NCBI GenBank assembly: GCA_963931865.1
Contig: OZ007509.1
Span: 6,216,882 to 6,280,881, forward strand
DNA from: Axinella damicornis
Lineage: Eukaryota > Porifera > Demospongiae > Axinellida > Axinellidae
Reading direction: 5' to 3'
DNA length: 64,000 nt
Positions within the stretch are counted from its first letter, which is position 1; every line of letters begins with the position of its first letter. The notes beneath the pieces are model-generated. The model did no database searches and was not told the origin of the DNA. It was given only the letters and a program-made list of their open reading frames with translations. This document shows, in pieces, positions 10,363 to 22,194 of this stretch. Both the position numbers and the translations under genes were made by a program.

Positions 10363-12118
10363 CACTGTAAAAGGAAAAGGGTTGTTTTAACTATGCAGGC
10401 TCTGGTCACCATAGTTGCATCTCAGTGCCTCCTCCACTGTGGTGGTCAAAGAATGTACCCACAGCCACAAATGTGGTGTAGCTTCACTTCTTCATAATTA
10501 TAGATACGTGACTTAGCTTATTATTGTTTACCCATTTGTATGTCTGTTAGAGGACCTATAGTGGTCAAGCAGTGTAAATGATCTGCTTGAATGCACATTG
10601 TTTGGAAGAGCAGCTGCATACACTTCTATAAGAAACTTGACCTAGGCTATCTTAATTAATTAATTAACTCTTTAAGGCTCAAATTTATTCTCTAGGTGAT
10701 TTCAGTCTATTGAACACTTAAACATATCTGTGTTCCCTGGCGTAGCTGGGCTCAAAACGGTTCACACATGCAGGTAATTTCAGCTAAACTAAGCGCATAC
10801 GTGACTTAACCATGCCCACCAATTAACAAACTAGCAATCAAGTGTCCCGAGAAATGGCAACCTGCCGTAGCTGAAAAACGGGCCATGTAGGCCCTACAAA
10901 GACAGACGGCTACTTTCTCACCCCATTTATGCCAAAATCGATGGAAATGGCCCTCCCAGTGCCGACTAAGACCTTTCTACCGCAGAGCTCAGACATGGCC
11001 ATGCTGTTTGCACCCTCCGGGTGCATCCACCCACCTCCCCTTGTCCCGCCCTTTCTGCCGTCACAGAACCTATATCTTCCAAGGACATTGCCGGAAGTCA
11101 CATGATGAAGCTGAAAGTATTATGACGACATTCAATTGGTGCTGTGGGCCCTAAAGCGTTTTAACCCTTTAACCACCGAGTTCTTCCCACCAAGACAACA
11201 CATTTTCATGCATTCAGCGCACACCACTTTCGTAGGTACTCCTCTCCCGCAACATTCGCTCCTCAGCGGCCAAACTTGGTGGGGCCCGCACACATGGAGA
11301 GACCCCTCTGGCAATACCGTTAATGATATTCATGACCCCCCACAAGCCCAGCAATCGGAGGTCAAAGGTGGATGCCAGCCGGATTTTCGCCCAGCATTTC
11401 CCTAAACTTGGACCAGATCTGACTGATGGTGCACCTTACACCACCAATTTGCATATTTTCTTGAGGCCCTGGGTGGGGTCTATGAATACCATTAGAATCA
11501 AAAATCCTTGGGTCAATGAATCTCATTAAAATTAAAAAACCCACGACAGGCGAAGGGGGAGCTGCCACCCCCCTTTCGATACCCCCCCGCTTGTACGTTT
11601 AGTGGGGGAGGCGCGCCGAAATCTGACCAAATTTTTGAGTTCGTCCGGGAATCGTCCCTCAAAGTCGTCCCTAGGCCCTCTGAAGCCTTTTTGGTCCCTT
11701 TTTTGACTGACGAGAAGCCCTACAAGTGCATAGGGTCTAAATGACGTCTATAGACGTCAATGGGGCTTAAAGGGTTAACTTAACAGGCCTAGTTACTAGG
11801 TTTTCCTATCCGATAGCTATACAAAGTAGGTTGCACTTGTGCGCTTAATGGTTTACCCATTTGTATGTCTGCTGGAGGACCTATAGTGGTCAAGCAGTGT
11901 AAATGATCTGCTTGAATGCACATTGTTTGGAAGAGCAGCTGCATACACTTCTATAACAAACTTGACCTAGGATATCTTAATTAATTAACAGGCCTAGTTA
12001 CTAGGTTTTCCTATCCATAGCTAAGAAGGTTGCACTTGTGTGCTCATTCCTTGATCACCAAGGAGGCACTGAGATGCAACTGAGGTAACCACAGCCTGGT
12101 TAAAACAACCCTTCAGTG
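10363..12118. mobile_element. CACTG-ended MITE, composite
   Basis: The ends are CACTGTAAAAGGAAAAGGGTT (10363) and the reverse complement of CACTGAAGGGTTGTTTTAAC (to 12118), followed inward by matched arms containing gcatctcagtgcctcct. A compact relative lies at 15540-15947. The interior contains a direct duplication (10531-10650 versus 11850-11970) and a nested TTAA MITE. The first bases resemble the TIR of the 24-28 kb transposon (CACTGTAAAAA), so a shared mobiliser is possible. No clear target duplication was found. Confidence 0.6.
11165..11774. mobile_element. Intact TTAA-flanked MITE (CCCTTTAA ends)
   Basis: TTAA at 11161-11164 and 11775-11778 flank 610 bp beginning CCCTTTAACCACC and ending GGGGCTTAAAGGG. 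This is the full-length reference for the copy split across 2158-5857 and the fragment at 7071. The TTAA duplication suggests piggyBac-like mobilisation. Confidence 0.85.
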
Positions 12119-12256
12119 ATATATATACCTCTCAAAAGCTTATTAGTAATTGAATTGCAACTGAAGTAACAAAGTTAGAGGTTTTTTTGCAGTGCATGAA
12201 CTAAGAGAGCTATTATATAGTAGGTTGCTGTAGTCACGACTGCTGCTGTAGTACAT

Positions 12257-12889
12257 ATGGAGTCCATTGAAAGTCAACCGGTGAAACTCCACCTGGGATG
12301 TGGGAAGAAAAAGCTCCATGGGTTCACCCACGTCGACCTGCTTCCATATGACCACGTTGACTACAAGTGTGATGTAGGTGACATGACAGAAGTGTTCTCT
12401 AATGAAGTTGCAGATGAGATTTACGCATGTCATGTACTGGAGCACTTTCCAAGGTGCAAGATACTGCCTGTTCTCAGTGAATGGAATCGCATCCTCAAGC
12501 AGGATGGTCTGCTACGAATCTGTGTTCCTGATTTCCAAGCTGTGGTGAAGCAGTACCAACACACAGGCAACTTGTCTGAACTACAAGGTGTCCTCTACGG
12601 TGGACAAAGAGATCAGCTGGATTATCACCAAATGACGTTTGACTTCTCCCTGCTCCAGTGCTTTCTAGAAGATGCTGGTTTCAACAATGTGCGATGCTAC
12701 GACTGGAGGGACTTCCTTCCAAAGGGTTACGATGACTACAGTCGCTCATACCTCCCCCACATGGATGAATCTGGGAGGCTCATGTCTCTAAATGTTGTTG
12801 CAACCAAGTGTGGTGCTCCAAAACACAAGCCTTCCGAAAGAGTTTGCTTTGCTATGGGTACATGTCGTCCTTGGAATGTTACCACATAA
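12257..12889 (+). CDS. Predicted SAM-dependent methyltransferase, single exon
   Basis: The frame encodes 210 residues from ATG (MESIESQPVKLHLGCG) to TAA with no intron. Motif I is LHLGCGKKKLHGFTHVDL at residues 11-28. A CHVLEHF motif (about residue 60) and the EWNRILKQDGLLRICVPDF block follow. This combination is typical of small class I (Rossmann-fold) methyltransferases that are common in bacteria. The methyl acceptor cannot be told from sequence. A weak TATA-like tattatatag lies about 45 bases upstream, and the first AATAAA downstream is at 13125. Absence of introns and bacterial aspect suggest horizontal transfer or retrocopy; the former is only an inference. Contaminating bacterial DNA is unlikely, because flanking repeats belong to this genome. 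Confidence 0.85.
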   Translation: MESIESQPVKLHLGCGKKKLHGFTHVDLLPYDHVDYKCDVGDMTEVFSNEVADEIYACHVLEHFPRCKILPVLSEWNRILKQDGLLRICVPDFQAVVKQYQHTGNLSELQGVLYGGQRDQLDYHQMTFDFSLLQCFLEDAGFNNVRCYDWRDFLPKGYDDYSRSYLPHMDESGRLMSLNVVATKCGAPKHKPSERVCFAMGTCRPWNVTT

Positions 12890-14832
12890 AGAGTGTGAAT
12901 TTCCAATAATTATGAATGAAGAATATTATTATAATAGTACAGGCAAATTATGATAAATTTTGGGTCAACCTTAAACAAATTGCAACACAAACTCTCTCAA
13001 CTGTTTCCTAGACAGAAAAACTCTGCTAGCAGCTTCCTGAAAAATCCATTGCGCTGCAATTATAACGTATAACCCAAATGGCATTCACAACTATTTTGCC
13101 CTGTATGCCAAGTGTTTCATGCCGAATAAAGGCCTGTCCTCTCGGTGGCACATTGCACTTTTACAGCTCCTTTAATTTTTGACTGCTATGATTGACACTG
13201 GTTTCTTTTAGGAGCGAAAATCCTCCTCAGGTTGATCACCCTTTGGTATCAAAATGTGTATACCTGATGATTCCAGGCAGCAAGCAATAGTTAACTAAAA
13301 CACCACTGACAAAACGTTGCCAAAACAATATCAAATTGCAGCTGTAGACCTGCAGGATGTATGGAACGTGCAAAAGATAAGTGTGCACAGTAACTCTGCC
13401 CATTTCTGGGTCTGCAGTGATGACATGCTGGGTACCAGTTTCTGTTCACATGCTGACAGTTCGTGAACTGGATAGCTCGTTATAACTGGACGACTATGCT
13501 TTCCATTTCCAGCTGTTAGCTGGTAAATACCTATACCCATAAAAGCAGAATAGCTATATTCTAGGCTTGGAGCAAGGATATATAGGGCAATAACAAGTCG
13601 ATCAGGGTAAAGAACCGGTCACACCACCTGACGGCAGTGGACAATTTGTTTGCTCCCTAAATTACCACGATGATGTTACTGGCCAACCCTCACTCGATCT
13701 GCAACTGGATACTCACTTATGACCAATTTCAGCTCAGCAATGTCAAGATTATGATGTCATAACTTGCATACACTTCACATATCAATACTCTAGTACAGTG
13801 GCTGAATAGCGGCCTGCACCTGTATACCCCTGCACACACACAGATGTGCTTTGACCAACCTTTGGTGCAATTCAAGGAAATAGCTAGCATATGCCACGTC
13901 AAGTACACTGGAAGCCTTCAGAGGCCATGCCAACCAAATTGGCCCTCCCGACATTGCAAGCCTTCCATGCATGCAAGACATTGTACCTCCAATTAGCCGA
14001 TTAGTGGCTCCCAAAAGTTTGCCAATAATATGGGAGGTGCCCTCAAAAACAGGAGCTGGCAGCTAAAAGTTTACGGATAATTGGGGAGGTGTCTTATAAA
14101 AAAAACATTTGTAGCTACCTTAAAGCTAGCCAACATGTGACAACTAGTTATTGACCGGCAATATTCCACTGAGGTATGTTTTCAGTCAGAGAGTCTGGCT
14201 TCAGTGTAGCTAGTTGAATTGCTAAGTAGTCTACACTCTTAATAGGGTGTCAAACGTATTTATAGCCTGCAAGTACATTTTCAAACGTGATTATGGGTTT
14301 GCATGGTTGCTCATGAATCCTCTTACCAAGACGTTGCTATAATACTTAATTCAGGACAATGAATACTCACTCCAGTTTGCTGCACTGCTGCACTCAGCCA
14401 TCGATCCCAAGTGCATACTAACTCACTCAGCTCTAGCTAGCTAGCTATATAGATAAGCGCTGAAAGAATTGGCCAAGGTGTTGACTAAACATCAAACCAA
14501 GACACGACCATACTGCTTTCACCCTTTGAGTGAACATTCCTGACCCACCCCTTGCTCACACAGAACCTCCAAGGATATTGACGCTCACTTAAGCTGAAAG
14601 TCTCATAGCTAACAGGTTTTGCAGTCATAATAAAGGGTTAAGCAGCTGTCATGTCCTCTGCGTGATTCTAACTGATACCAAGTCGTGCCGAGACACATCA
14701 AGTCTTTTAAAGACTCACTTGTTAGAGGAGAGAGCCTGGTTTTGCATACTGCACATGTGCAAGTGATCAAAAATTGGAGGTCTAGACATGCTGTTTTTGC
14801 TTAGGCTCTTCCAGGCCTTGTACTCTGCTTAA
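12890..14832. other. Downstream of methyltransferase, no further gene seen
   Basis: It contains a candidate polyadenylation hexamer AATAAA at 13125-13130 and, at 14245-14725, a block repeated in inverted orientation at 60205-60712. No coding sequence is supported. Confidence 0.4.
14245..14725. repeat. Long dispersed repeat, inverted partner at 60205-60712
   Basis: Shared words include cctcttaccaagacgttgct, gacaatgaatactcactc and the segment around gtcgtgccgagacacatcaa, all found reverse-complemented at about 60.2-60.7 kb in the same order. The copies are diverged with small indels. Confidence 0.85.
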
Positions 14833-14928
14833 GGTGGCACATACCCCTTTACGTTAGGTTACCTTTAACCGTCAGGGGCCCCCGACGGTTAAAGGTAACC
14901 TAACGTAAAGGGGTAGCTATGTGCCACC
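14833..14928. mobile_element. 96-bp palindromic miniature element with TTAA duplication
   Basis: TTAA at 14829-14832 and 14929-14932 enclose a nearly perfect palindrome. The arms share GGTGGCACATA, then ccccttt/acgttaggttac and ccgtc, and meet at ggggcccc. The few unpaired bases are an agc insertion in the right arm. It could extrude a long hairpin. Confidence 0.85.
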
Positions 14929-15007
14929 TTAACTTCCTTTTATCTCCTAATTATCACCTCCAATTTTGGCATGTAGTCATATTCATAATACTGCTGCTGC
15001 TGTTACA

Positions 15008-15150
15008 ATTCTGTACTGTGTACTATGTCTGCTCAATCAGCTGTTCACAACTTGATTGGTTAAGAAGGCCTGCAGCAGTGTTTGGAGTGAACTGATTCTG
15101 CCAAGTAGTTCAGTCAATCACTAGATTGGAAATTAGCATTTCACTTCCTG
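15008..15150. repeat. Second copy of the repeat at 1-150
   Basis: Near-identical and in direct orientation to the left edge of the window. The similarity stops at cacttcctg in both. Confidence 0.85.
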
Positions 15151-15290
15151 TAGCAGCCCACACGGCGTGGCCTGGGAACAAGGCTTGTCTGGATGCTGTT
15201 CACAGCTCTCTGACTGGGCTAAGTAAAGTCTCAAATGTTTAATGTGGTACAAACTAATGCTAAGTTCTTATCTCTGCCGAGGAACCAAAA

Positions 15291-15531
15291 ATATCTTGCA
15301 TGATTATCATTACTGGCTGTTGGCACAGGCGGACAAGGATGGGGAAACTGTTTGGTGTATACATCTTTCTTTCTAAAGAGATACGGACAAGGATGAGGAA
15401 ACTGTTTGGTGTATACATCTTTCTTTCTAAGGCATGCCGTATCTCTTTAGAAAGAAAGATGTATACACCAAACCGTTTCCCATCCTTGTCCGCCTGTGCC
15501 AACAGCCTGTAATGATAATCATGCAAGATAT
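15291..15531. repeat. Large palindrome with duplicated left arm
   Basis: The right arm (about 15430-15531) is the reverse complement of the left arm from atcttgcatgattatcatta through gtatacatctttctttcta. The left arm contains a tandem copy of the inner 50 bases. The centre is near ggcatgcc at about 15430. Confidence 0.9.
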
Positions 15532-15539
15532 ATTTGATT

Positions 15540-15947
15540 CACTATAAAAAGAGAAGGGATGTTTTAACCAGGCTGTGGTCACCTCAATTGCATCTCAGTG
15601 CCTCCTTGCATGGTGATCAAGGAATGAGCACACAAGTGCAAGGAATCAAGGAATGAGCACACAAGTGCAACCAACTTTGATCGGAAAACCTAGTTTCTTA
15701 GTTCCATAGGAATGCTACTATATAGAAGTGTATGCAGCTTCACTTTCAAACAATGTGCATTCAAGCAGATCATTTACACTTTTTGACCACTATAGGTCCT
15801 CCAACAGACATACAGATGGGTAAACAATTAGCTAAGCTAATCACTTACCTGTTGTGTGCTCATTCTTTGATCACCACAGTGGAGGAGGCATTGAGATGCT
15901 ACACCATGGCAGAGTCCGGTTAAAACAACCCTTTTCTTTTTGCAGTG
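15540..15947. mobile_element. CACT-ended MITE, compact copy
   Basis: The termini are CACTATAAAAAGAGAAGGGA and the reverse complement of CACTGCAAAAAGAAAAGGGT. Both arms continue with gttttaacc and a gcatctcagtgcctcc-type block. The core (15720-15830) is an inverted match to 10531-10650 and 11850-11970. It is non-coding and belongs to the same family as 10363-12118. Confidence 0.75.
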
Positions 15948-16850
15948 TGCAACGATTGTTCTGTAACCCAATCAGACGAGTGCTCAAAAGAATCAAAGAA
16001 GTTGGGCGATCAACCTCTAAATCTGCTCCACAGAATGATGAGGTGATACAATCAGACGGAACTGTAATAAGACCAGAAAGGTCAACACGAAGTAGAATAC
16101 CCAAACCATCTTTTATGTTCTTTTTTCCATCTTCCAGTGGCTACCGTGCTGGTGAAACAGTGATGTGATGCATAAACGATGATGCACATGCAACTGCAGT
16201 AGTTCTCAGTGCCTGCACATTATTGTCATTCATTCTAGTGTGGTCAGTGATCAACCTAGCCTCATTCCAGGCATCCTACACAGCTTCTTGGAATCTCAAA
16301 CTGTGCTGTGGGGACCTGGGGATGAGGATATTACTATGTATGAACCATACTATTTCTGTTACTAGCTACTTCAGTATTGGCAGGAGGGCTTTTGCAGAGC
16401 TACATGTAGACTGCATGCAATGAAAGTCCAACTCAGAGTGATATTATGTTGCCATTATTGCCATGATGACAACGATCCCTTGGGCCACTTGCAATTGGCT
16501 AGTCCTCCAAGCAGTCCAGCTATGATTTCATGAGAATGCTGAGCCCGTGGGGGCCATTACACAATCATACATGTACAAAAGTGGTAGGCTACCAATATTT
16601 CTGTCTGTATGCGCATGCGCGGTATGCTAGTGAGACGCCAATTAAAATGTGCCGTATATTGCACATGAATGTATTTATCCAGAAATACAAAATATTGAAA
16701 AGAAAATTTGTCTGTCGTGGGAGGCGAAGTCATATAGCTAGTCTGACTGCTACACAACAGCCAAAGCAGACTGGAATCCTACCAGCCCTCTTCAATTATA
16801 ATGACCAAGATCATAGACGATGCAGACATTGTCAATCGCCGAAAAGCAAA
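15948..16850. other. Upstream region of the SLC35B1-like gene
   Basis: Includes a possible but unsupported frame to 16168 that begins inside the MITE. No domain is recognised. The 5' UTR and promoter of the transporter gene should lie in the last few hundred bases; no TATA box stands out. Confidence 0.35.
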
Positions 16851-19800
16851 ATGGATCGGGAAGAAACCGCCGCAATGGGCACGAAATCGAATTCCGTTGC
16901 TGCTTGTGAAAAGAACGACCCGGTGACGTCAGAACACGGAGGCAGTGTGAAGCTGCTAGTGGTCTGCTTCGTGGGAATCTTCGTGTCATACTTTATATAT
17001 GCTCTACTCCAGGAAAAGATGTAAGTTGTGTGCGTTTAGAGTGGAATCAGTCCTAGTTAACAATTTGGCCATTGGTTTGTAGCTATGAGCCAAATTTATG
17101 GGTTGTATGCATATGGCAGCCGCACAGCGTACAGCCGTGTAGTCTTGTGCCATAATACGATGTATGTAACTACAGTGAAACCTGCCTTAGCGGCCACCTG
17201 AATATGGCGGTCAGCTTGGGAAAGTCCCGAAATTTGAGCCCATAGTGGATTGCAGTTGCGTTCGAAAATTCCGTATATCGTGGTTCCGTGTTAATTCACG
17301 GAAGTGGATCATGGAAAAACCGCGCGCGCATATCGCGAGCTACATGTACACGTACACAGACAGGCTAGGATGGGCTGTAGCACGGAATTAACATGAATCG
17401 GTACGGAACCACGCTGTACGAACGCAACTGAAATTCGCTCTAGTAGCGGTCACCTGCGTAATGCGGTCACGTTGCTCCACCCAAGCACGCTATAACAGTA
17501 CTAAGTAAGTAATGGCCACCGAGTGCGTGCGTGCGTTGCGTACGTGCGCGCGTGCGTTTAACATTATAGAAAGTGCCAAACTGAACATGCAAAAATGAAA
17601 CAATCAAAAGTCTTCTTCGTGGAACTTACTTGAAATGGGATGGTGGATTGGCGTAGTGGGATAACTTGTTTTTCTGGTGGGGGAAATGTCTGTGTGTACG
17701 GCCTGTGTATGGGCTTTGATGTTCACATAGCATTGTTTGGCCTCATCCAGTCAGGCAACGTTACGGAAGGGTTCAAACCGTGTTGGAGGACTGGTCAAAG
17801 CGCTCGCCTTGAAACCATCCTTTTTTCAGCTGGTGGAAGGTCACCCAGTGGCGGATCTAGGGTAGTGAAGCTGAAAGCCTGAAGGCAGACATAGTCTTGA
17901 GCTAGCTAGGTTTACGCTGCTACACAATTTTAATTTTACATCAATTATTTTTGTTTCTGTACGAGGGGCAACCGCACTCCTGGTAGCCACGTTGCAACCG
18001 GTTGCAGCTCGACGATAGCGCATAGGTATTGCAACACATTCCAATTAACGCACATGCCACGTGAGGACCATGAGCGCTCGCGTCGATCCATTGAGCTGAG
18101 TCAGCAATGGCGGCCCAAGGAGATCGAGAAGACAAGAAACTTGTTATACAGCGCTCACAACTTCGCCAGCACGGTGAGTTTTGGCATGTAAGCGTCAGTG
18201 AACGGCAGAAACTTCGCGTGCCTTTCCTAAGAAAGGTACTGCCACCGGAAGTCGGAGAGAGCGCTCGAGCAATGGCGTCCACGGCGAGACAAAAGCGCTC
18301 ATATCTCCACCACCAAGGTGAGTTTCAGCTCCAAAATTGTACGGTTGGGACAGTGCATGATAGCGATCATGAAGGTGTAGTCAGAATCTTTGTAGGCCAT
18401 TCCTATCACTCGAACGAGTTATTTATATTATATTATATTACATTACGCGGCACAATTTTTCCTATACCAGGAGTGTAACATTATTTACGCGGCACAATTT
18501 TTCCTATACCAGGAGTGTAATATACGTATAATTAGAAAATAAAGCAATAATGCAGTGTTCAATCGACTGTCCACGTACGTGGTTGTAATCCGTCGACGAT
18601 GAAAAGAAGGAAGCTAACAGCCCCACACATCAATACTTACTGGTTACTTAGTCAATCTTCTTTGCGTCTGGGAACATGTCCAGAATGCGCAGAGATGCTA
18701 CGAGAGTGCTTCTTGATCGCTAAAAAGAACACGTAAATTTTTTTTTCCACGCTTCGTGCGGACTGATCGCCATTTCGCGACTCTGCGCACCGCCTTCGGC
18801 GGTGCACTGTGTATGTGCCAACCAACCTGCTGAACCCCCCTTTCAAAATTTCTAGATCCGCCACTGTCACCTAAGCTAACTCTCTGTTCTATACCTTTCA
18901 TTTTTATATTTTCATGCAAGAGTTTCAGTACAGTACATTCACCCATTAGACAGGTTCCACTGTACATAGATTTATCATGTCAACAAAGAGATTTCTTACA
19001 TCCCTAATTATATGGTTTTGTTTACATGCACACGGTCACAGAACAAAGCGGAAGTTTGGTGAAGAGTATTTTCGCTACTTCATGTTCCTGGTGGGTATCC
19101 AATGTGTCATCAATGTAGCCTTCGCCAAGTTAGGTAAGCTGGGAACCATCCTAGTGGAGGCAGGGCGGAGGGCACTGGTCATATAATTATGGGGTTCCTG
19201 GTCCTGGTGGGGCTGAGAACCACCCCAGCAGAGGGAGGGGGGAGGGCACTGGTCATATGATCACAGAACCGGAAGCAGTAGTAGTCTGGGTAGGAACTGG
19301 CACTGAAAGCTGTGGTCTGGTCTGGGTTCCTGCTGGGGCTCGGAGGGCACTGGTCATATAATCATGAAACCACACTGGAAGCAGTAGTAGTCTGGGTAGG
19401 AACTGACACAAAGCTGTGGTCTGGTCTGGGTTCCTGGTGGGGCTGGGAACCACCCCAGTCCAACAATCATGGAACCATGCACACTGGAAGCATAGGAGGA
19501 GAAACTCTTCCCACATAGTAGAACTCACTGATGCTTGTCATGATTCAATATTATGATGTCATACATTAGTTGGTCTGTCCAATCATTGAGGCTAGCGTGA
19601 GCGAGCCCCTCATAGACGATTTTGCTGCGAATTTTCATGTTTATATGTTTATATATATCTGCCGTACGTCGTGCCATAAATCACTTCCTGCTCTTAATTT
19701 GCGTATTCTTACGTCATGTGTTAATTCCAATACGATACACAAGCTGCATGCATCGTGCGAATACTCTACCTGTTCGATGGACGATAGCGACAACACAGCC

Positions 19801-20443
19801 GGAGACCACTGCTGGACCTACCTATTCATTGGCTAGAGCGATGGGTGAACCATGAACAGTCTAACCAGGCTCTGTAGCTACCTTCTCGCCTGTGGTGACA
19901 GCAAACTGGACGAAGTCCGCACTTAGCTAGCTAGCTAGCTAGCTACCTATTCACCGAACTCAGACCGGTACATGTCCGGCAGAACACATGCCATTGTCAC
20001 ATGGTGTACTAGACCAGTGTGCAGCATGCATATAGGCCCCTGTGTTGTGCACGTGTTTGTCATATTACGATTTCTGTCCCCTCAGTCATGCAACAGTGGA
20101 TGGGCTGCATTGGCAGGGGACATTAAAATTTGACTGACTGTGCATGCAAATATGTACTCGTTCTGTATTGTACTCGCTCACGCTCGCCCCACAATGCCAT
20201 GCATTCTCCTAGTTAGTTATAATCTGTGTTCCCACCTCCCCCCCTCCCCCCCCCCCCCCCCCCCCCCAACCTCTCTCCACCTCTCTTCCCTCTAACCAGT
20301 ATGTAATTTCCGAGGTCTGGAAGTCTCTCTGTCCCCGTCCCGGCTGTTTGCACTACTGTCGTTTTTGTATGTTGGAGCCATGGTGGCAAGCAACATTTCG
20401 CTGGCCTACATCAGCTATCCAACACAGGTGTGGGTGTAAGTGT

Positions 20444-20498
<55 letters not shown>

Positions 20499-22023
20499 TG
20501 CATGCAACATCATACACTTCCACTCATGCATTACAAATACCCTTATCACAGAAGGGGACAAGTCACTGAAGAGGCTGCAAGTTATATTTTGTACCAGGGT
20601 TCTTCTTTGCTTGGAACCCACATTCAGTGCTTATCATTCTTATCATACATGAAAGTGCTTTTCTATGTACCAAATTTACTGGGAATTTCTATGTGCCAAA
20701 CTGTACTACACCACAGAGAGCAATGAATTCTTGATTTGCTTGTGCAGGCTCTTGGAAAGTCTGCCAAGCCAATTCCCGTTCTTATATTCGGTGTTCTCCT
20801 GGGTCACCGATCCTACCCGCTCCGGAAGTACCTCATTGTGCTGCTGATCGTGGTTGGCGTGGCCTTGTTCCTCTATCAGGATAATGGAGTTAATCAACAA
20901 GACAACGGAAAGCAGTGGAGATTGTTTCACTTTGTAGGGATCGGAGAACTCCTTGTGGTAAGATGGAGGGGAAGGTAGCATTCTCAACATTTATTCAATC
21001 GACGTATTCTCCTCCCCCTCCTCCCTCCCCTCCTTCCTCCTCCCGTCCTCCCGTCCTCCCTTTCACCTCTCACCCTCCTATTCTCAGTTCCTCTCCCTGA
21101 CATTTGATGGACTCACTGCTGTTTTCCAGGACAAGTTGAAAGCCAAGCACAATGTGCATTCCCTGTACTTGATGTATGCCGTCAATGTCTACGCAGCCGT
21201 CTACCTTGCCATCGGTGAGTGTGTGGTGTGAGGCAGTGTGTGTATGAGGGAGTAGAGAGGTGTGTGTGTGAGGCAGTGTGTGTGTGTGTGAGGCTGTGTG
21301 TGTGTGAGGCTGTGTGTGTGAGGCTGTGTGTGTGAGGCTGTGTGTGTGTGAGGCTGTGTGTGTGAGGCTGTGTGTGTGTGAGGCTGTGTGTGTGTGAGGC
21401 AGTGTGTGTGTGAGGCAGTGTGTGTGTGTGTGTGAGGCTGTGTGTGTGTGTCAGGCTGTGTGTGTGTGTGTCAGGCTGTGTGTGTGTGTGTGTGTGTGTG
21501 TGTCAGGCTGTGTGTGTGTGTGTGTGTGAGCCTCAGAGGCATGTGAGTGAGGAAGTGTGTGTGAAGCCGAGCGTGTGTGAGGATGTGTGGTGTGAAGGTA
21601 GCCTAGCTCATTCCCAGGCCCCTCCCAGCTTTCCATCGCTTGCAGTACGGTTTTCTGTACTGCAAGCGACAAAAAGCTGGGTGGGGACGAGGCTATCAAT
21701 GTGTGGAGGAGTGGGTGTGTGAGAGGAGACACCTGTGCCTATTGCCTACTATGTGTAGACTATTGGAGTACTTTCCAGTGAATATGCACGTCTGTTTTGT
21801 TGTCCCTGTGATGTGGGTACAGGTTTGGTGGTGACGGGTGAGGGAGTGGAGGCGGTGGGGTTCATACAGAGGCACCCGACAGTGCTGTTCAACATCATGG
21901 TGTTTGGGATAGCCAGTGCCGTGGGACAGGTAGGTGTGACTGCTATATTGTGTAATTTGCACCCACATTACAGTCATAATAATTACCTTAAAGTTAATTA
22001 TTTCCTCCTTTACCATAACACGT

Positions 22024-22070
<47 letters not shown>

Positions 22071-22083
22071 CCACACACACACA

Positions 22084-22127
<44 letters not shown>

Positions 22128-22133
22128 AACACA

Positions 22134-22194
<61 letters not shown>

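Noticed and set aside
15854..16168. Frame with RPERSTRSRIPKPSF
   Set aside because: It begins inside a MITE and has no domain; an acceptor at the MITE end is weak evidence only.
18107..18478. Possible gene [11 protein letters not shown]...
   Set aside because: It lies entirely in the dimeric repeat and recurs, with frame breaks, in all other copies.
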